From contig JAGCVH010000043.1 in assembly GCA_017962495.1 (NCBI GenBank), positions 28,439 to 92,438 of the forward strand: a stretch of DNA of 64,000 nucleotides, read 5' to 3'. The translations under genes were made by a program, and so were the position numbers. Positions 44,667-52,097 of the stretch are shown piece by piece. This DNA is from Bacteroidaceae bacterium (GTDB lineage: Bacteria > Bacteroidota > Bacteroidia > Bacteroidales > Bacteroidaceae). The stretch's first letter is position 1. The number at the start of each line of letters is the position of its first letter. Below the pieces are notes generated by a model. It saw only the letters and a list, made by a program, of their open reading frames with translations. It made no database searches and was not told the origin of the DNA.

Positions 44667-46019
44667 CTATTCTGCTACTGGTTCCTCGGGTTCAGCAGGT
44701 TCTGTGGGCTCGGCCTCCTTTTTAGTGTCTTTTTTCTTGGATTTGGGGGTCGTCTCTTGTTCTGGTGCTACCTCGGGAGCGGTGTCGTCGGAGTCTTTCT
44801 CCTTAGTATCGCGCTGTCTGCGAGCACTGGCGACGGGACCTTCCGCCTTTTGGGCTTCCTTGTCCATCTTCTTGCGAGCCTTTTCTGCCTCGCGCTTCAC
44901 CTTTTCTTCCTCTTTCTTCTTGGCAGCCTCTTCCTTGGCAGCTTTCTTGGCTTCTGCCTTTTCTGCTTTCTGCTTTTCCTTCAGGCGGTCCTCGTAGTAC
45001 TTATTGCGCTCTTTCTGCAGTTGCAGGGCTTGCTTGTTGCTCATGTGCTTGTCGGCAACGGGAGGTGGAGTCTTCTCGGGCTTCTCGGCCTTCTTCGATT
45101 TGCTGGCTTCGGCAGACGGTTCCGTGCCATCAGAACCTACTGATCCTGCACCTTCGGCATCTGCTTCGGGAGTGGGTACTACTGCCTCTTCGGGCGCCCC
45201 TTCGGATTGTTCCTCACCCTCGGATGAAGACTTCCTCCTGCTTCTCGACTTCGATTTCGATGATGCCTTTTCCTCCTTTGCAGCAGGTTCTTCCTTGGCT
45301 TTGGATTTAGAGGCGGGGGGCTGTTCCTTAGCCTTTTCTTCGGTGGTCTCCTCCTTCTTCTTGCTCGAGTTGCGTTCTTTCCTTACAGACACCTTGGCTT
45401 CTTTTTCCTGTGCTGGAGCAACCTCAGCCTCCTGTTCCTTCTTATTGTTAGCCGCGTTACTCCTACGGCTGTTGGTGGTCTTTGTCTCCTTTGCCTTCGG
45501 TTCTTCCTTAGCCTTAGTGGTGGCAGGTTCTTCCTTAGCCTTAGCCTTGGTAGTAGCGGGTTCTTCCTTTGCCGTTGCCTTAGCTTGTGGTTCAGTCTTC
45601 TTGGGTTCAGGTTTCTTCACTTCCGCCTTTGCCTCAGGCTTCTTCGTTTCTGCCTTAGGCTCTACCCTCTTCACTTCCTCTTTCTTCGGCTCCACAACGG
45701 GTTCTGGTGTCTTGGCAAACAGACTTGTGTAGGTGCGTTGCACAGGTTTCGGTGTGAAGTCCTTGCCGCGTTTCTTAGCGTCACGAGCCCTTTCCTTATT
45801 CTGTTGGATGGTGGTTCGCGTACGCTCCAGTTCGGTCTGCAATCTACGCAGGTCTCGTTCCTGATCGCGCAAGAGCGTTCTCGTGTCCCTTGCCTTAGCT
45901 TTCACTGCCTGAATGTCGTCCTTGATGGCTTGCACCACCTCGTCGTCGGTCTGGGCATGCAGACAGGGAATGAAGCAAGGACTACTTAATATGATTAGAA
46001 GAAATAAGCGCTTCAACAT
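44667..46019 (-). CDS. Secreted Lys/Glu/Pro/Ala-rich low-complexity protein
   Basis: 450 residues with a signal peptide (cut near HAQ, residue 23). Residues 25-90 are a predicted coiled coil (IKDDIQAVKAKARDTRTLL and following). Then comes a long disordered region with repeated KEEPATTKAK and KAEVKKPEPKK motifs, and a second charged helix at about 325-400 (LQLQKERNKYYEDRL). I do not recognise a family. Charge pattern and export suggest an envelope or cell-wall tether role, but this is a guess. Confidence 0.75.
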   Translation of the reverse strand: MLKRLFLLIILSSPCFIPCLHAQTDDEVVQAIKDDIQAVKAKARDTRTLLRDQERDLRRLQTELERTRTTIQQNKERARDAKKRGKDFTPKPVQRTYTSLFAKTPEPVVEPKKEEVKRVEPKAETKKPEAKAEVKKPEPKKTEPQAKATAKEEPATTKAKAKEEPATTKAKEEPKAKETKTTNSRRSNAANNKKEQEAEVAPAQEKEAKVSVRKERNSSKKKEETTEEKAKEQPPASKSKAKEEPAAKEEKASSKSKSRSRRKSSSEGEEQSEGAPEEAVVPTPEADAEGAGSVGSDGTEPSAEASKSKKAEKPEKTPPPVADKHMSNKQALQLQKERNKYYEDRLKEKQKAEKAEAKKAAKEEAAKKKEEEKVKREAEKARKKMDKEAQKAEGPVASARRQRDTKEKDSDDTAPEVAPEQETTPKSKKKDTKKEAEPTEPAEPEEPVAE

Positions 46020-46054
46020 ATTTTCTTTATCGTTTTATACCATTATTCATATTC

Positions 46055-46083
46055 ACTCCCCCAAGGGGGAGACGGAGAGAGGT
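46055..46083. repeat. G-rich palindromic element
   Basis: CTCCCCCAAGGGGGAG with a trailing GACGGAGAGAGG lies between the GH105 and Lys/Glu-rich genes. It resembles in style the G-rich elements beside the DUF559 gene. Confidence 0.4.
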
Positions 46084-46096
46084 TGCGTTCTCCCTA

Positions 46097-48412
46097 TTAC
46101 TTAACGACTAAGGGGTGCTGAATATTGCGTGCGTAGGTTTGCAATTGTGCTTCCCACACTTGCTGGTTAGGCACATCATACTTGCTCCAGGCGCTTCCTG
46201 CGTAGTAAGTGAAGGTCTGTCCGGCACGATAAGGCGTAATGCCGACGACATGGCCCACTGCCCCACTCTTCTTCTCCGGCAAAGGCAGATAGCGGAGCGA
46301 CTTCATCTTATCCGTAAAGAGCAGACCAATGTAGAGCTGTCCGTTCTGTCCTTTCGGTGTGTCCAGTGCATCGGCATAGGTCACATAACCAGCTTTCTGA
46401 TTGATGACATAGGCGTTGGGTTGACTCTCATGAACGGCGATGCCTGCACAGAGCGATTTTCCGTCAATCTTCTTGCTGTCATCGGCCTCGTAAGAGACTT
46501 GTATCTTAGCCAGATGAGTGCCTTTGTCCTGACTGATGAGCCTTGACTCGTGTACGCCATCACGCTCGTACATCTGCTGCCGAACGGTAAAGCGAAGTGG
46601 ACCGTTATCAAGTATCTCTGCCTTCTCATAGACATCCGGAAGCAACAGATTGTCGCCATCCATCAAGGCAGGCGCACCAGCACCCAGCGTTGCACCTACG
46701 GTATAGGCGTCCATGCCTTGACCCTTGTCGCGATGATAGGTGTACAGGTCGCGATGCACCTGAGCCCATTCGCCTCCACGCCCTTGTCGCTTGAGTTGCT
46801 CGTTTACGCCATAGCTCGTCAGTTCGTTATGGTAGAGTTGGTCTTGAATGGGATAGGTCACATTCTTGGTAAAGGTGTCAAATCCGCTCACGCCCTTGTT
46901 GTGCATCTTAGGCCCATAGAATCGCCAGGCATTGCGGTCGTTTTCCCAAGTCAGGTCGTCCTCGCGATTGGGATAGATGCGTCCGTTCACGTCGAGTCGG
47001 AACACCTTCGGTTCGCCTGTTACCAGGGTGAAAGTTGTCGAAGACTGAGGAGCGAGGAACACCTGAATGAGAAGTTTCCCGTCGTTGGTCAGCTGATAGG
47101 GTTGTTCCACACCATCGCCGTCAAGCACGAGGAACTGGCGTCCGCCACCAATCTGTAACTTGTCGAACACCTGTTGGGCATTCACTTCCACCACATCCTG
47201 ACGATTGTCGTCCGTTGGGTTCTCAATCGTGATAGTCATCCTGCGCGGTTGGTCGGCAATCTGCGGAGCACCTGGCTTCACACCATGCGTGCAGGTGGCA
47301 TCGAGATAACGAACCCGTTCGCAAGCGGCAAGCAACCAGGCACCAGTACCGAAGGGGGCTTGTGAGCGACTATCCACAATCTTCGTGGGGTCGGGCTTCT
47401 CACCGATGGGCTGCACGAAACCTATGCTTCCGTCCTCCTGAAGGGCTTTGGAGCGCAGGTAGTTCCAGGCGCGTTCTATCACAGGCCCATATACGGCTTT
47501 GTCGAGATAGCCATGATTGACACCCCATTCAAGGCCGTAGCAGAAGAAAGCCGTACCGCTTGTCTCTGGTCCAGGTGCGTCGCCTTCGCACAGCATCGAA
47601 CGGCTCCAGTAGCCATCGGCTTGCTGACAGCGTGCCACTCCCTCGGACAGTTGCTGGAAGCGTTGAACGAAAATGTCGCGATGCTTATAGTCGCGAGGCA
47701 TATCGGCAAGAACCTTAGCCATACCTGCCAGCACCCATCCGTCGCCACGAGCCCAGAAACTCTTGCCTCCGTCGCAGGAAGTCTTCACCTTTGGCCAAAT
47801 GTACTTTCCGTCGCGATAGTAGAGCTGTGCCTCGGTGTCCCACATCAGGGAGTCGCTCCAGATGAAGTTCTCGTAGAGTTTATCGAGGTACATCTCATTA
47901 TTAGTGAGGCGATACATCTTCGTCATCACAGGCATAACCATATAGAGCGCATCGGCCCACCACCAGAACTTATTATCCTGCATCTGGCACTCGTAGGCCA
48001 TCACCTCCTTGGCTCGGGCCACTTTATAGTCGGCAGGCACGAGGTTGTACATGTCGATATAGGTCTGGAAGCAGATTTGCCAGTCTCCGAAGAGCACGAA
48101 ATCGTCGCCTTCTCCGTACCACTGGTATTTCCAGTTACGTTTGTCGTTCGACTTGGCACCCTTCCATTCGTTGTGACGGCACCACTGGTCGCTATACTGA
48201 TACCATTGGGCTTTGCCCGTGAGTCGGTAGGCCTCCATGTTTCCTGTATAGTAAGCGGCATGGTCCCAGAAAGCACGCTTGTTTGGCGCGTTATGGGCTT
48301 GCCAGTAGTCATTTACCTTGTCAATCAGGGACAAAACTTCGCGTGAAGATTCGGCTTGCATGCTTAGGAAGCAAAAAAGCGTCAAAAGCAGGCTTAATGC
48401 TGTTTTTTTCAT
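46097..48412 (-). CDS. GH105/GH88 unsaturated glycuronyl hydrolase with C-terminal DUF4861
   Basis: 771 residues, signal peptide cut near MQA at 20. The first half (about 25-375) is the alpha/alpha barrel of GH105: WWADALYMVMPVMTKMYRLT and WARGDGWVLAGMAKVLADMP. The second half (about 400-770) is a beta-rich DUF4861-like domain. GH105 removes unsaturated galacturonic acid from lyase products of rhamnogalacturonan, which fits the PL11 lyase at 59.2-61.2 kb. The two-domain fusion is common in Bacteroidota. Confidence 0.88.
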   Translation of the reverse strand: MKKTALSLLLTLFCFLSMQAESSREVLSLIDKVNDYWQAHNAPNKRAFWDHAAYYTGNMEAYRLTGKAQWYQYSDQWCRHNEWKGAKSNDKRNWKYQWYGEGDDFVLFGDWQICFQTYIDMYNLVPADYKVARAKEVMAYECQMQDNKFWWWADALYMVMPVMTKMYRLTNNEMYLDKLYENFIWSDSLMWDTEAQLYYRDGKYIWPKVKTSCDGGKSFWARGDGWVLAGMAKVLADMPRDYKHRDIFVQRFQQLSEGVARCQQADGYWSRSMLCEGDAPGPETSGTAFFCYGLEWGVNHGYLDKAVYGPVIERAWNYLRSKALQEDGSIGFVQPIGEKPDPTKIVDSRSQAPFGTGAWLLAACERVRYLDATCTHGVKPGAPQIADQPRRMTITIENPTDDNRQDVVEVNAQQVFDKLQIGGGRQFLVLDGDGVEQPYQLTNDGKLLIQVFLAPQSSTTFTLVTGEPKVFRLDVNGRIYPNREDDLTWENDRNAWRFYGPKMHNKGVSGFDTFTKNVTYPIQDQLYHNELTSYGVNEQLKRQGRGGEWAQVHRDLYTYHRDKGQGMDAYTVGATLGAGAPALMDGDNLLLPDVYEKAEILDNGPLRFTVRQQMYERDGVHESRLISQDKGTHLAKIQVSYEADDSKKIDGKSLCAGIAVHESQPNAYVINQKAGYVTYADALDTPKGQNGQLYIGLLFTDKMKSLRYLPLPEKKSGAVGHVVGITPYRAGQTFTYYAGSAWSKYDVPNQQVWEAQLQTYARNIQHPLVVK

Positions 48413-48434
48413 AGATTTTGGTTTAGTTCTTTGG

Positions 48435-48442
48435 CAAAAATA
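48435..48442 (-). promoter_or_regulatory. -7 element of the GH105 gene
   Basis: TATTTTTG on the minus strand, 23 bases before the start codon. 7-bp TTCTTAA repeats lie immediately upstream. Confidence 0.55.
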
Positions 48443-48450
48443 CGAATTTA

Positions 48451-48478
48451 TTCTTAATTCTTAATTCTTAATTATCAA
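48451..48478. repeat. 7-bp tandem repeat TTCTTAA, four units
   Basis: TTCTTAA at 48451, 48458, 48465 and TTATCAA at 48472, between two divergent promoters. A further TATCTTTG lies at 48487. Confidence 0.7.
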
Positions 48479-48546
48479 TTTATTTGTATCTTTGACCAAC
48501 TTCGTATGCTCTTAGATAGGTTGCACCTCAAAAAAACTCAAATAAA

Positions 48547-48578
48547 TTTGGCTTTTTATTCGGTTTACACTATCTTTG
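48547..48578 (+). promoter_or_regulatory. Promoter of the coiled-coil protein gene
   Basis: TTTG at 48547-48550, 20 bp, TATCTTTG at 48571-48578. Confidence 0.7.
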
Positions 48579-48614
48579 TCCCAAATCTTATTAACCAACC
48601 AAATTAATTTCGCT

Positions 48615-49289
48615 ATGAAGAAACTTATTTTTGCCGTTGCTCTGCTCTGCATGAGCACAAGTCTGATGGCTCAGGAAGTAGCCGGTCAGGACAAGTCTTG
48701 CCAGGATTGGGTAAATCAGTTTGAACAGGAAATCGTTGCACTAAAGGCCGATGTTGCCAAGGTTAAGATTGAGTCGAAGGCAGATCCTAAGAACAACGAA
48801 CTTAAGGGTCGCCTGAAGGATAAGCAACTTGCCCTCAAGGCAGCTCAGAACAATCTGAAAGTGGCTAAGAATGGCATGAAGGAAGAAGCTAAGGCCGACA
48901 AGGAAATTGCTAAGGCTAAGGCTCAGGTAGCAAAGCTGCAGAAGCAACAGGACAAGGCTAAAGCCAATGTGCAGAAGGCCGAACAGGGCGTTGTGAAAGC
49001 AGAACAGAAGGTTAATGCCGCCGAGCAGAAGGTTGCCAAAGCCGAACAGGGCGTTGCAAAGGCTCAGCAGAAGGTGGACGAAGCTCGTCAGGGCGTGAAT
49101 AAGGCAAAGGATGACGTAGCAAAGGCTAAGGCCGAAGTGGAGAAGGCAAAGGATGTGGCTGAGAAAGCTGAAAGCACCAGTGACGTGAACACCAACGCCA
49201 TCAAGACCGCCGAAGAAAAGAAGGCTGCTGCCAAGGCCAATATCCTGAAGGGCATTAGCGTTAAGCCTGACGGCACAAGCGGACGATAG
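48615..49289 (+). CDS. Secreted Ala/Lys-rich coiled-coil protein
   Basis: 224 residues with a signal peptide (MKKLIFAVALLCMSTSLMA). Start 48615 is chosen for that reason and because an earlier in-frame start would lie within the promoter. From about 85 to 205 the sequence is one long heptad pattern (AEQKVAK, AEQGVAK, AQQKVDE and similar), i.e. a continuous coiled coil. No family recognised; a periplasmic spacer or scaffold is plausible. Confidence 0.75.
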   Translation: MKKLIFAVALLCMSTSLMAQEVAGQDKSCQDWVNQFEQEIVALKADVAKVKIESKADPKNNELKGRLKDKQLALKAAQNNLKVAKNGMKEEAKADKEIAKAKAQVAKLQKQQDKAKANVQKAEQGVVKAEQKVNAAEQKVAKAEQGVAKAQQKVDEARQGVNKAKDDVAKAKAEVEKAKDVAEKAESTSDVNTNAIKTAEEKKAAAKANILKGISVKPDGTSGR

Positions 49290-49291
49290 TG

Positions 49292-49440
49292 AGGTTTTAG
49301 GGGTTAAGGTTTTGGGTTGAAGGTTTGAGGTTTTGGGTTTAAGGTTAACCTTATAACCTATAAGCGAAGCGACCTTCCAACCTTCCAACCTTCCAACCTA
49401 CAAGCGAAGCGACCTTATAACCTTACGACCTTACGACCTT
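49292..49440. repeat. Converging 7-bp and 8-bp repeat arms
   Basis: Left arm AGGTTTT/GGGTTGA/AGGTTTG units in 7-bp steps (49292-49345), centre AAGGTTAACCTT, right arm of 8-bp units GACCTTCC, AACCTTCC, AACCTACA, AGCGAAGC (to 49440). The arms are largely complementary and could fold into a long hairpin. It lies between two convergent genes. Confidence 0.7.
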
Positions 49441-50301
49441 ATTAAGCTTATTAGTAAATTCGTAATTCTTCAACCCCCATCGGGGTGCTACGAGTAAGGC
49501 GTCAGGTGAACTGCTGACAAAGCGCTCGAGCACAAGTGTTGGAGGAAGAAGGGAAATGTAGTCGAGCACAAGTTCGATGTACTCATCAACGGATGGCAGG
49601 GACCAAGGGGTTTCCTGCCATTCTTCATGCATCTTCGTTCCCCGAATGATTTGCAGTTGATGGAGTTTCAACGAAGTCAGGGGCAACTGACCTATTAGCC
49701 TTGCTTGACGCATCAGTTCGTCGTGATCCTCGCCAGGCAGACCAAGAATCATGTGGGCTCCAACGCGTATTCCCCGCTCTGCAGTCCATTGTACGGCACG
49801 AACGGAATCTGTAAACGAGTGTCCCCGATTGATGCGTTTCAGCGTTTCGTCATTGGCGCTCTCTATACCATATTCTATTATAAGGAAGGTTCTGCGGTTG
49901 AGTTCTGTCAGGTAGTCGAGAAGGGCATCAGGCATGCAGTCGGGTCTTGTCGCAATCACTATTCCTACCACATCCTCCACCCGAAGCGCCTCTTCGTAAA
50001 GGGCTATGCAGTGGTCCACGTCGGCATAAGTGTTCGTGTAGGCCTGAAAGTAGGCAAGATACTTCATGTCGGGATACTTGCGGGCAAAGAATCGCTTGCC
50101 TTCCTCCAACTGAACCGTTACCGACTTGGTCGTCTGACAATAGTCGGGATTGAAGGTCTGGTTATTGCAATAGGTGCAACCTCCCCACCCTACACGCCCA
50201 TCGCGATTGGGACAGGTGAAGCCGGCATTAATCGCTATCTTCTGCACCTTTGCGCCCAACTGCTCCTTGAGCCAGGTTCCGTAGTCTTTGAACTTAATCA
50301 T
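49423..50301 (-). CDS. TIGR01212-family radical SAM protein
   Basis: 292 residues. The cluster-binding region is CPNRDGRVGWGGCTYC near residue 30. EYGIESANDETLKRINRGH and GAHMILGLPGEDHDEL are typical of this Elp3-like family, whose reaction is not established. TAACTTTG at 50306-50313 (minus strand) lies so close to the start that the mRNA would have almost no leader. Confidence 0.88.
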   Translation of the reverse strand: MIKFKDYGTWLKEQLGAKVQKIAINAGFTCPNRDGRVGWGGCTYCNNQTFNPDYCQTTKSVTVQLEEGKRFFARKYPDMKYLAYFQAYTNTYADVDHCIALYEEALRVEDVVGIVIATRPDCMPDALLDYLTELNRRTFLIIEYGIESANDETLKRINRGHSFTDSVRAVQWTAERGIRVGAHMILGLPGEDHDELMRQARLIGQLPLTSLKLHQLQIIRGTKMHEEWQETPWSLPSVDEYIELVLDYISLLPPTLVLERFVSSSPDALLVAPRWGLKNYEFTNKLNKVVRS

Positions 50302-50305
50302 TACG

Positions 50306-50313
50306 CAAAGTTA
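50306..50313 (-). promoter_or_regulatory. -7 element of the radical SAM gene
   Basis: TAACTTTG on the minus strand ends 4 bases before the ATG at 50301, implying leaderless transcription. Confidence 0.5.
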
Positions 50314-50334
50314 ACGATTAATTGACATTTAACA

Positions 50335-50364
50335 TTTGCCATTTGACAATTATTTGTAATTTTG
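50335..50364 (+). promoter_or_regulatory. Promoter of the ECF sigma factor gene
   Basis: TTTG at 50335-50338, 18 bp, TAATTTTG at 50357-50364. 7-bp repeat-like words (ACATTTA, ACATTTG, CCATTTG) lie over the -33 region. Confidence 0.65.
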
Positions 50365-50400
50365 TGTAATAATTCGCAAGCCTGCGGGTCATAAAGTTGT

Positions 50401-50934
50401 ATGAGTGACAGAGAAATCGTTAGAGAAATCGTCGATAATGGGCATCGGAATCGCTTTGCCGACCTCGTGCATAAGTATTCCGGCTTGGTCTATTCCAAGG
50501 CTCTGACCATCTGCCATCGCGAGGAAACGGCATCGGAAATTACCCAGCAGACATTCGTAAAGGCTTACGAACAACTGTCCGTGTGGCGAGGTCAGGAAAT
50601 GGGCGCTTGGCTAAGCATCATCGCAACCCATACCGCCCTCCATCTCCTGGAGAAAGAGAAGCGAAGAATGGGACGACCTGCTGAGGAAATGCACAACTTG
50701 GCGGATGAGGAATTTGACGAGGAACGAGAGGAACAAATACAAATGATGGAACAGGCCATAGGCAGGCTTCCCGAGCAAGATCAGGAATTGATAAAGCGTC
50801 ATTACTATCAGCAAGAGAAGACGGCAGACATAGCCCTGAACATGGGCTTGAGCCAGCAAAATGTATTGGTCAGGCTTCATCGGATAAGGGAGAAACTGAA
50901 ACAGGCCCTTAGGTTCGATGCCTCTCGAACATAG
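50401..50934 (+). CDS. ECF-type RNA polymerase sigma factor
   Basis: 177 residues. Region 2 is seen at about 20-95 (FADLVHKYSGLVYSKAL, ITQQTFVKAYEQL) and region 4 at about 120-172 (RLPEQDQELIKRHYYQQ, QQNVLVRLHRIREKLKQAL). The final residues after KQAL (RFDASRT) and the TAG stop are encoded by the first units of the 22-bp repeat array. Two small membrane proteins follow on the same strand and may regulate it, but neither looks like a known anti-sigma factor. Confidence 0.9.
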   Translation: MSDREIVREIVDNGHRNRFADLVHKYSGLVYSKALTICHREETASEITQQTFVKAYEQLSVWRGQEMGAWLSIIATHTALHLLEKEKRRMGRPAEEMHNLADEEFDEEREEQIQMMEQAIGRLPEQDQELIKRHYYQQEKTADIALNMGLSQQNVLVRLHRIREKLKQALRFDASRT

Positions 50935-50998
50935 GTTCGATGCCCCTCGAACATAGGTTCAATGCCCCTCGAACATAGGTTTGATGAACGGAAGACCT
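50909..50998 (+). repeat. 22-bp tandem repeat overlapping the sigma factor 3' end
   Basis: AGGTTCGA/AGGTTCAA/AGGTTTGA words at 50911, 50933, 50955 and 50977, exactly 22 bp apart, each with CTCGAACAT between. The first unit and part of the second lie inside the coding region. Confidence 0.85.
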
Positions 50999-51049
50999 CA
51001 GGTGTAAAACAAAAAGGATTATATATAATATTAATAAGGTATAGAAATT

Positions 51050-51361
51050 ATGGACGACAGACAATTCGACGAAATCATCATGCAGGCAGTAGAGCGCAAG
51101 CAGACGCTGGCCGAATTGGACCGAGTCATTATTCGGGATGTCAAGCGCAAGGCTCGTCGGGAGTGGATGCGTAAGTGGGCTCGCATCGTGGTCTTTTCCT
51201 TCGGAATGCCGTTTTTGCTGCTCATCTTTGCCGCCGGCATATATTTTGCTTCCACAGTGGGAGACTTACGCATGTATCGCCTTGTCCTCATCATCCCCTG
51301 TGCAACCATCCTGTATTTCGGGTGGAGACTCATGAAAGATTTTTCCATCGAAGACGTGTAA
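51050..51361 (+). CDS. Small two-helix membrane protein downstream of the sigma factor
   Basis: 103 residues: charged N-terminal helix (about 1-40, DDRQFDEIIMQAVERKQ) and two membrane segments (about 46-67 and 75-92). Unrecognised family. Position after an ECF sigma gene suggests a regulatory partner, such as an anti-sigma factor of unusual type, but the repeat array separates them. Confidence 0.65.
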   Translation: MDDRQFDEIIMQAVERKQTLAELDRVIIRDVKRKARREWMRKWARIVVFSFGMPFLLLIFAAGIYFASTVGDLRMYRLVLIIPCATILYFGWRLMKDFSIEDV

Positions 51362-51449
51362 TAATCCCCAGGTTCACGGGTCTTTTAAATGAACGACGTT
51401 CAAAGTTATAATTAAGTAAAACAGTATTAACAACTAAACGATAAGTATT

Positions 51450-51869
51450 ATGATGTTTCATGCAGCAGTTTTAATTCCAATCTTTGCAGTTGTGCTTGGT
51501 CTTTCGATTCCCATCGTGGCCATAATTTCAGGAATTGTCAGTCAAGTTAAGAAGAACAACAACGACCGCGAAATCCGTAGGCTCATCATAGAGAATCATG
51601 TCGACAAAGAGACGGCAAAGTATCTCGTGGAAGAGCCCGAGAAGAAGCAAGGAAGTAATCCCTACCCCGCCCTCCGTTGGGGATCTGTCCTCATAGGCTT
51701 AGGTTTAGGCGCTTTGCTTAACTTCGTACTCAACCTCAATCCCAAACATGACATCTACTTCTGGATTCTGCTTGCCTTCGGATGCGGACTCGGCTTGCTC
51801 TGTTCCTTTATCATCGAGTACAAACTTCAAGGCCGTGCGAAACGCGAACAAGCGAACGAAACGGAATAA
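51450..51869 (+). CDS. DUF6249-like membrane protein
   Basis: 139 residues, three membrane segments (about 8-32, 75-92, 100-122) and a soluble loop with VDKETAKYLVEEPEKK. Resembles DUF6249 of Bacteroidota, often found near ECF sigma factors. A terminator follows, so the sigma factor and the two membrane proteins may be one unit. Confidence 0.7.
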   Translation: MMFHAAVLIPIFAVVLGLSIPIVAIISGIVSQVKKNNNDREIRRLIIENHVDKETAKYLVEEPEKKQGSNPYPALRWGSVLIGLGLGALLNFVLNLNPKHDIYFWILLAFGCGLGLLCSFIIEYKLQGRAKREQANETE

Positions 51870-51921
51870 AGAAAAGCGTACGTACTTTAAGGTTAAACTT
51901 AGAATTAATGGAGTGCTCACT

Positions 51922-51957
51922 CCCTCGTTGCCTGAGATAGGTGGCGAGGGTTTTTGG
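51922..51957 (+). terminator. Terminator after the DUF6249 gene
   Basis: CCCTCG pairs with CGAGGG around an inner GCCT/AGGT pairing, followed by TTTTT. Confidence 0.8.
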
Positions 51958-52064
51958 TTGTTTCAATATTATATCGTATCTATATTGACCTGCGGTCGAA
52001 TATACTCCCGCTCGGAAATGAAAAGAAAAACAAACATTTCTTTTTCTTTTCGCTCGCTTATTCG

Positions 52065-52072
52065 TATCTTTG
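52065..52072 (+). promoter_or_regulatory. -7 element of the DPP-IV gene
   Basis: TATCTTTG, 25 bases before the start codon. Confidence 0.6.
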
Positions 52073-52097
52073 CATGCAGAATCAATAACATAAAGTC

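Noticed and set aside
44604-45143. Plus-strand hydrophobic frame opposite the Lys/Glu-rich protein
   Set aside because: Leu/Phe-rich translation is the expected complement of Lys/Glu codons.
47513-48346. 277-codon open frame on the plus strand opposite the GH105 gene
   Set aside because: Antisense shadow without family features.
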